DNA of 64,000 nucleotides from Propionispora vibrioides (GTDB taxonomy: Bacteria; Bacillota; Negativicutes; Propionisporales; Propionisporaceae): assembly GCF_900110485.1 (NCBI RefSeq), contig NZ_FODY01000013.1, forward strand, positions 49,451-113,450, written 5' to 3'. The notes beneath the pieces were generated by a model. That model saw nothing but the letters and a program-made list of their open reading frames with translations, did not search any database and was not told where the DNA came from. Each line of letters opens with the position of its first letter. Position 1 is the stretch's first letter. This document shows positions 61,721 through 64,000 of this stretch, piece after piece. The position numbers were made by a program, and so were the translations under genes.

Positions 61721-62197
61721 TCACGGCCCGGGCACCGGCAGCCATTGCATCAGAACGTGTGGAGTATCAGCTCCGCCTACCACCTGAAACCCGAATCGCT
61801 CATACAATCGCCGGGCCCGGTTACCCTGCAGGACGGTTAAGGAAACCGGCAACTGCTTTCGCCCGGCCTCCGCCTGCAATTCCTGCAAGAACTTTGAACC
61901 TAAGCCCCGGTTTTGAAATTCCGGCAACAGGATGATATCTACCAGAATGATGGCCGTATCTGTCTGCACGGTAGCCACACGTCCGGCTTTTTGATCGCCG
62001 GAATATATGATCCGATACTGAAAGCCCGGATATCTCTGCCCATAGGCCCGCCGCTGCGCTTCATACTGCATACGCAAAAACGGCCAACGCTGCATTTCAG
62101 GCCAGCCCCATAATTCCATTTCCGCCTGGCGCGAACTGGCATACACGGCGAATAGAAATTCAGCGTCTTTTTCCTTATCTGCCAACTGCAGCTTCAT
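61721..62197 (-). CDS. GNAT-family N-acetyltransferase
   Basis: 158 residues from the ATG at 62197 (AAAGGATG upstream). Acetyl-CoA site: IILVDIILLPEFQNRGLGSKFLQELQAEA (motif A, R/QxxGxG), then LTVLQGNRARRLYERFGFQVVG. N-terminal ADKEKDAEFLFAVYASSR. First gene of the block that continues with the inverse autotransporter and tail-collar genes. From memory, GNAT genes also accompany tail-collar triplets elsewhere, which would suggest a modification partner; that link is inference. Confidence 0.85.
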   Translation of the reverse strand: MKLQLADKEKDAEFLFAVYASSRQAEMELWGWPEMQRWPFLRMQYEAQRRAYGQRYPGFQYRIIYSGDQKAGRVATVQTDTAIILVDIILLPEFQNRGLGSKFLQELQAEAGRKQLPVSLTVLQGNRARRLYERFGFQVVGGADTPHVLMQWLPVPGP

Positions 62198-62295
62198 GGT
62201 TCCAACATCCTTTATCTCTTTAACATCACAAAAATTACATAAAATTCTATTTTCAGGTACTACACAACAGAGTAGCAAAATTCTAAAAAAATCAC

Positions 62296-62348
62296 ATTAT
62301 ACGAAAGTATAAATTTTAGCCCAAAAAAAGTATAAATTTTTTATACTT
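62296..62348 (-). promoter_or_regulatory. Promoter and repeated operator-like boxes for the GNAT/autotransporter operon
   Basis: Minus strand: two copies of AAAATTTATACTTT (62304-62317 and 62327-62340) 23 bases apart. The outer copy also forms the palindrome AAGTATAA / TTATACTT (62328-62348). They are followed by TATAAT (62301-62296), and there is no good -35. This is a pattern expected of an activator-controlled promoter about 100 bp before the GNAT start. Confidence 0.5.
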
Positions 62349-62401
62349 CTTATCGCAGTACGGCCGGCTTACCCATTTAACAGAGCCTATACCACGGCAA
62401 A

Positions 62402-62445
62402 ATAAAAAAAGATCAAGTCCCCTTCCGGGAGCTTGATCTTTTTCT
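62402..62445. terminator. Terminator of rsgA
   Basis: AAAAAGATCAAG / CTTGATCTTTTT stem with an inner CCCC / GGGAG part, just after the rsgA stop. An almost identical copy lies at 55778-55817. Confidence 0.88.
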
Positions 62446-62447
62446 TA

Positions 62448-63527
62448 TTATCTACGCTTTTGTTTCTGCTTGCCTAAATCTCTCGCCTGTTTCCGGCCGC
62501 CCACTTCCTTGAACATTCGGTTGGTTTTCTCCTGTTCAAGCTGACGGGAATTCAGTCCCTGATAGGATAATTCATGCTGCAGCTTCACATAATTTTGAAG
62601 CCGTCCGGCAGAGAGGGTACCTGCCCGGACAGCCGCCTGCACGGCGCAGCCCGGCTCGCTGTCATGGCTGCAATCGCGAAAGCGGCAGCGTCCGGCTAAT
62701 TCCTCAATATCGGCGAAGGATGCCGTCAGATCGGCATTTGCCAACTGCAGTTCCCGCATGCCCGGCGTATCAATCACAATCCCACCACCGGGAACCGGCA
62801 GCAGTTGGCGATGGGTCGTTGTATGCCGGCCCCGGTCATCGGCCCGGATGTCCCCTGTCGCCAAGGTCTCGCTGCCGAGCAGCCGGTTGATCAGCGTGGA
62901 CTTACCGACCCCGGACGAGCCGATGAACGCGACAGTAGTACCTTCCGTAATATATTGCCTGATTCCGGCATAGCCGTCTTCCTCCATCGCCGTGGTCACA
63001 AGCACGTCAACGCCAATGGCCACGGTATATACCTCCGACAACTTGCCAGACAGTTCCGGACACAAGTCAGCCTTCGTCAGGACAACGACCGGCTTCGCCC
63101 TACTATCCCAGACAAGGGACAAATACCGTTCCAGCCGTCGCAGATTAAAATCATGATTTAGCGCCATACAAATAAACACCACGTCTATGTTGGCTGCAAT
63201 GACCTGGCTGTCATAGGCCGTACCGGCGGCTCGACGCATCAGGACGCTGCTGCGCGGCAGGCGTTGCTGAATGATGGCATGGCCGCCGCGATTGTCCAGG
63301 CGGTCCACCATCACCCAATCCCCCACAGCAGGATAGTCCCCATTTCCGCTGCCCAAAAACTGCAGCTTACCGGCAAGCTCGGCCCGCAGCTCGCCCTGTT
63401 CCGTAATAACCATATATAACTCTTTATGCTGTACCGATATGCGGGCCAGGTGCAGTTCTTTATATAAAGCAGCCTCCTGTGCAACACCGCTATTAAGTCC
63501 CAGACTATAAAGGTTTGACTTTTCCAT
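62448..63527 (-). CDS. rsgA: Ribosome small subunit-dependent GTPase A
   Basis: 359 residues from the ATG at 63527 (GGGGAGG upstream; the frame to 63545 is less likely). Circularly permuted GTPase: OB-fold (about 45-105), then G4 VVLTKADLC, G1 FIGSSGVGKSTLINRL, G3 IDTPGMREL, and a C-terminal zinc finger CRFRDCSHDSEPGC. It acts in late 30S subunit maturation. The final 45 or so codons plus terminator are duplicated at 55769-55916. Confidence 0.95.
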   Translation of the reverse strand: MEKSNLYSLGLNSGVAQEAALYKELHLARISVQHKELYMVITEQGELRAELAGKLQFLGSGNGDYPAVGDWVMVDRLDNRGGHAIIQQRLPRSSVLMRRAAGTAYDSQVIAANIDVVFICMALNHDFNLRRLERYLSLVWDSRAKPVVVLTKADLCPELSGKLSEVYTVAIGVDVLVTTAMEEDGYAGIRQYITEGTTVAFIGSSGVGKSTLINRLLGSETLATGDIRADDRGRHTTTHRQLLPVPGGGIVIDTPGMRELQLANADLTASFADIEELAGRCRFRDCSHDSEPGCAVQAAVRAGTLSAGRLQNYVKLQHELSYQGLNSRQLEQEKTNRMFKEVGGRKQARDLGKQKQKRR

Positions 63528-63561
63528 TTCCGATTGCCTCCCCAAATTTCATGTCTGAAAT

Positions 63562-63601
63562 ACCGGGAGGGCTATACGTTTACTGTACTAGCACCTCCCG
63601 G
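63562..63601. other. Hairpin in the upstream region of rsgA
   Basis: CCGGGAGG ... TAGC / GCTA ... CCTCCCGG stem with a loop containing GTACAGTAAACG. It lies 35-75 bases before the rsgA start codon and could be a leader structure or the terminator of an unseen transcript; no T-run. Confidence 0.45.
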
Positions 63602-63659
63602 CACCATACAGACTCAACATCATATATGAACATAAGCACAACTCCTCGTATTATAAAGT

Positions 63660-63891
63660 AGTAGTGATTAGAGCCCCTCTCCAAGGGCTATGTGCTACAA
63701 TGTTTAGGATGCTGTGGATTGGTTTATTTCTCCTACCACATGATGGTTGCAGAAAGGCTCCAACCACAGCCCTTTGCAGAATTGTTAATCAGTTAGATAC
63801 CGCCTGACGGTTTATTTAGAACGAGGTTACAAGAGCAGAGGGAGCTGTGGGCCTAAACAGCGTCAAATCATCATACACCGGAGGTATCATT
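63660..63891 (+). ncRNA. Structured left-end noncoding region of an IS110 element, candidate bridge RNA
   Basis: About 230 bases without an ORF precede the IS110 transposase. They fold locally: AGCCC / GGGCT (63671-63689); an 11-bp stem GCTGTGGaTTGG / CCAACCACAGC (63711-63722 with 63760-63770) with an internal loop and small ACCA / TGGT hairpin; and GCTGT / ACAGC near 63850-63865. In IS110-group elements this region encodes the bridge RNA whose loops pair with target and donor DNA. Element boundaries cannot be set because the window ends inside the element. Confidence 0.5.
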
Positions 63892-64000
63892 ATGGTTTGC
63901 GTTGGAATTGATGTGGCGAAGGACAAGCACGACTGCTTTATCCTCCATTCAGAAGGTGAGATTCTTGCGAATGTCTTCACCATCCCGAATAATAAAGAAG
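63892..64000 (+). CDS. IS110-family transposase, N-terminal part (runs off the window)
   Basis: 36 codons visible: MVCVGIDVAKDKHDCFILHS, then EGEILANVFTIPNNKE. This is the start of the DEDD (RuvC-like) domain, with the first catalytic Asp in GIDVAKDKHD. GGAGG lies 7 bases before the ATG. The IS110 family transposes by an RNA-guided recombinase mechanism. The C-terminal serine-containing domain lies beyond the window. Confidence 0.88.
   Translation, partial: MVCVGIDVAKDKHDCFILHSEGEILANVFTIPNNKE

Overview
The window looks like a chromosomal stretch of a diderm Firmicute (Negativicutes, Sporomusaceae-like; moderate confidence). Shine-Dalgarno sites are strong and AGGAGG-like, and the gene content is of Firmicutes type. 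Yet there are true outer-membrane systems: an RND pump with its periplasmic adaptor, a MacAB-TolC-type tripartite exporter, and an inverse autotransporter of the intimin/invasin class. Desulfoferrodoxin chemistry, hemerythrin and ferredoxin-type oxidoreductases suggest an anaerobe. No tRNA, rRNA or CRISPR array was seen.

Layout. 1-0.9 kb: class II aldolase. 1-8.2 kb: an accessory block (TetR, Usp, IS630-type fragment, RND pump with its TetR and palindromic operators) lying between a 5'-truncated copy of the deoD 3' end (1051) and intact deoD (8329). 9-11.2 kb: DMT exporter and Old-Yellow-type enzyme. 11.2-19.3 kb: complete kdpFABCDE. 19.5-24.1 kb: MscS channel, hemerythrin, thioredoxin reductase-thioredoxin fusion, small winged-helix-like protein, DMT exporter. 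24.3-30.9 kb: sulfonate/taurine-type ABC importer with a probable leader attenuator, LysR regulator, divergent phosphodiesterase-family enzyme and thioredoxin. 31-34.8 kb: lipoprotein tannase, a repeat-rich intergenic region, small unknown genes, and a c-di-GMP-I riboswitch upstream of a 41-codon ORF. 34.9-39.2 kb: macB/macA/tolC operon. 39.7-47.9 kb: MarR/methyltransferase, nitroreductase, methyltransferase, and AraC-linked aldo/keto reductases. 48-55.7 kb: solitary FabF, hexapeptide acetyltransferase, chemoreceptor, GGDEF-EAL enzyme, and an XRE regulator fused to desulfoferrodoxin. 55.8-63.5 kb: GNAT, inverse autotransporter and three tail-collar proteins between two copies of the rsgA 3' end, then intact rsgA. 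The window ends in an IS110-family element.

Three layers stand out. (a) Two unrelated accessory blocks (about 7 kb each) are each bracketed by direct repeats of the 3' end of a housekeeping gene (deoD, rsgA), with the intact gene on the same side each time; single-crossover (Campbell-type) integration would give this layout. (b) A population of MITE-like palindromic repeats is modular: at least four kinds of termini are combined with two kinds of hairpin cores. Two copies end inside protein genes and supply the last sense codons and stop codon (trxB-like and GGDEF-EAL); one lies in the loop of a transcription terminator. (c) A canonical c-di-GMP riboswitch precedes an acidic 41-residue ORF, in a window that also encodes a GGDEF-EAL protein with intact active-site motifs.

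All calls come from reading the sequence and from knowledge of protein and RNA families; no database search was run.
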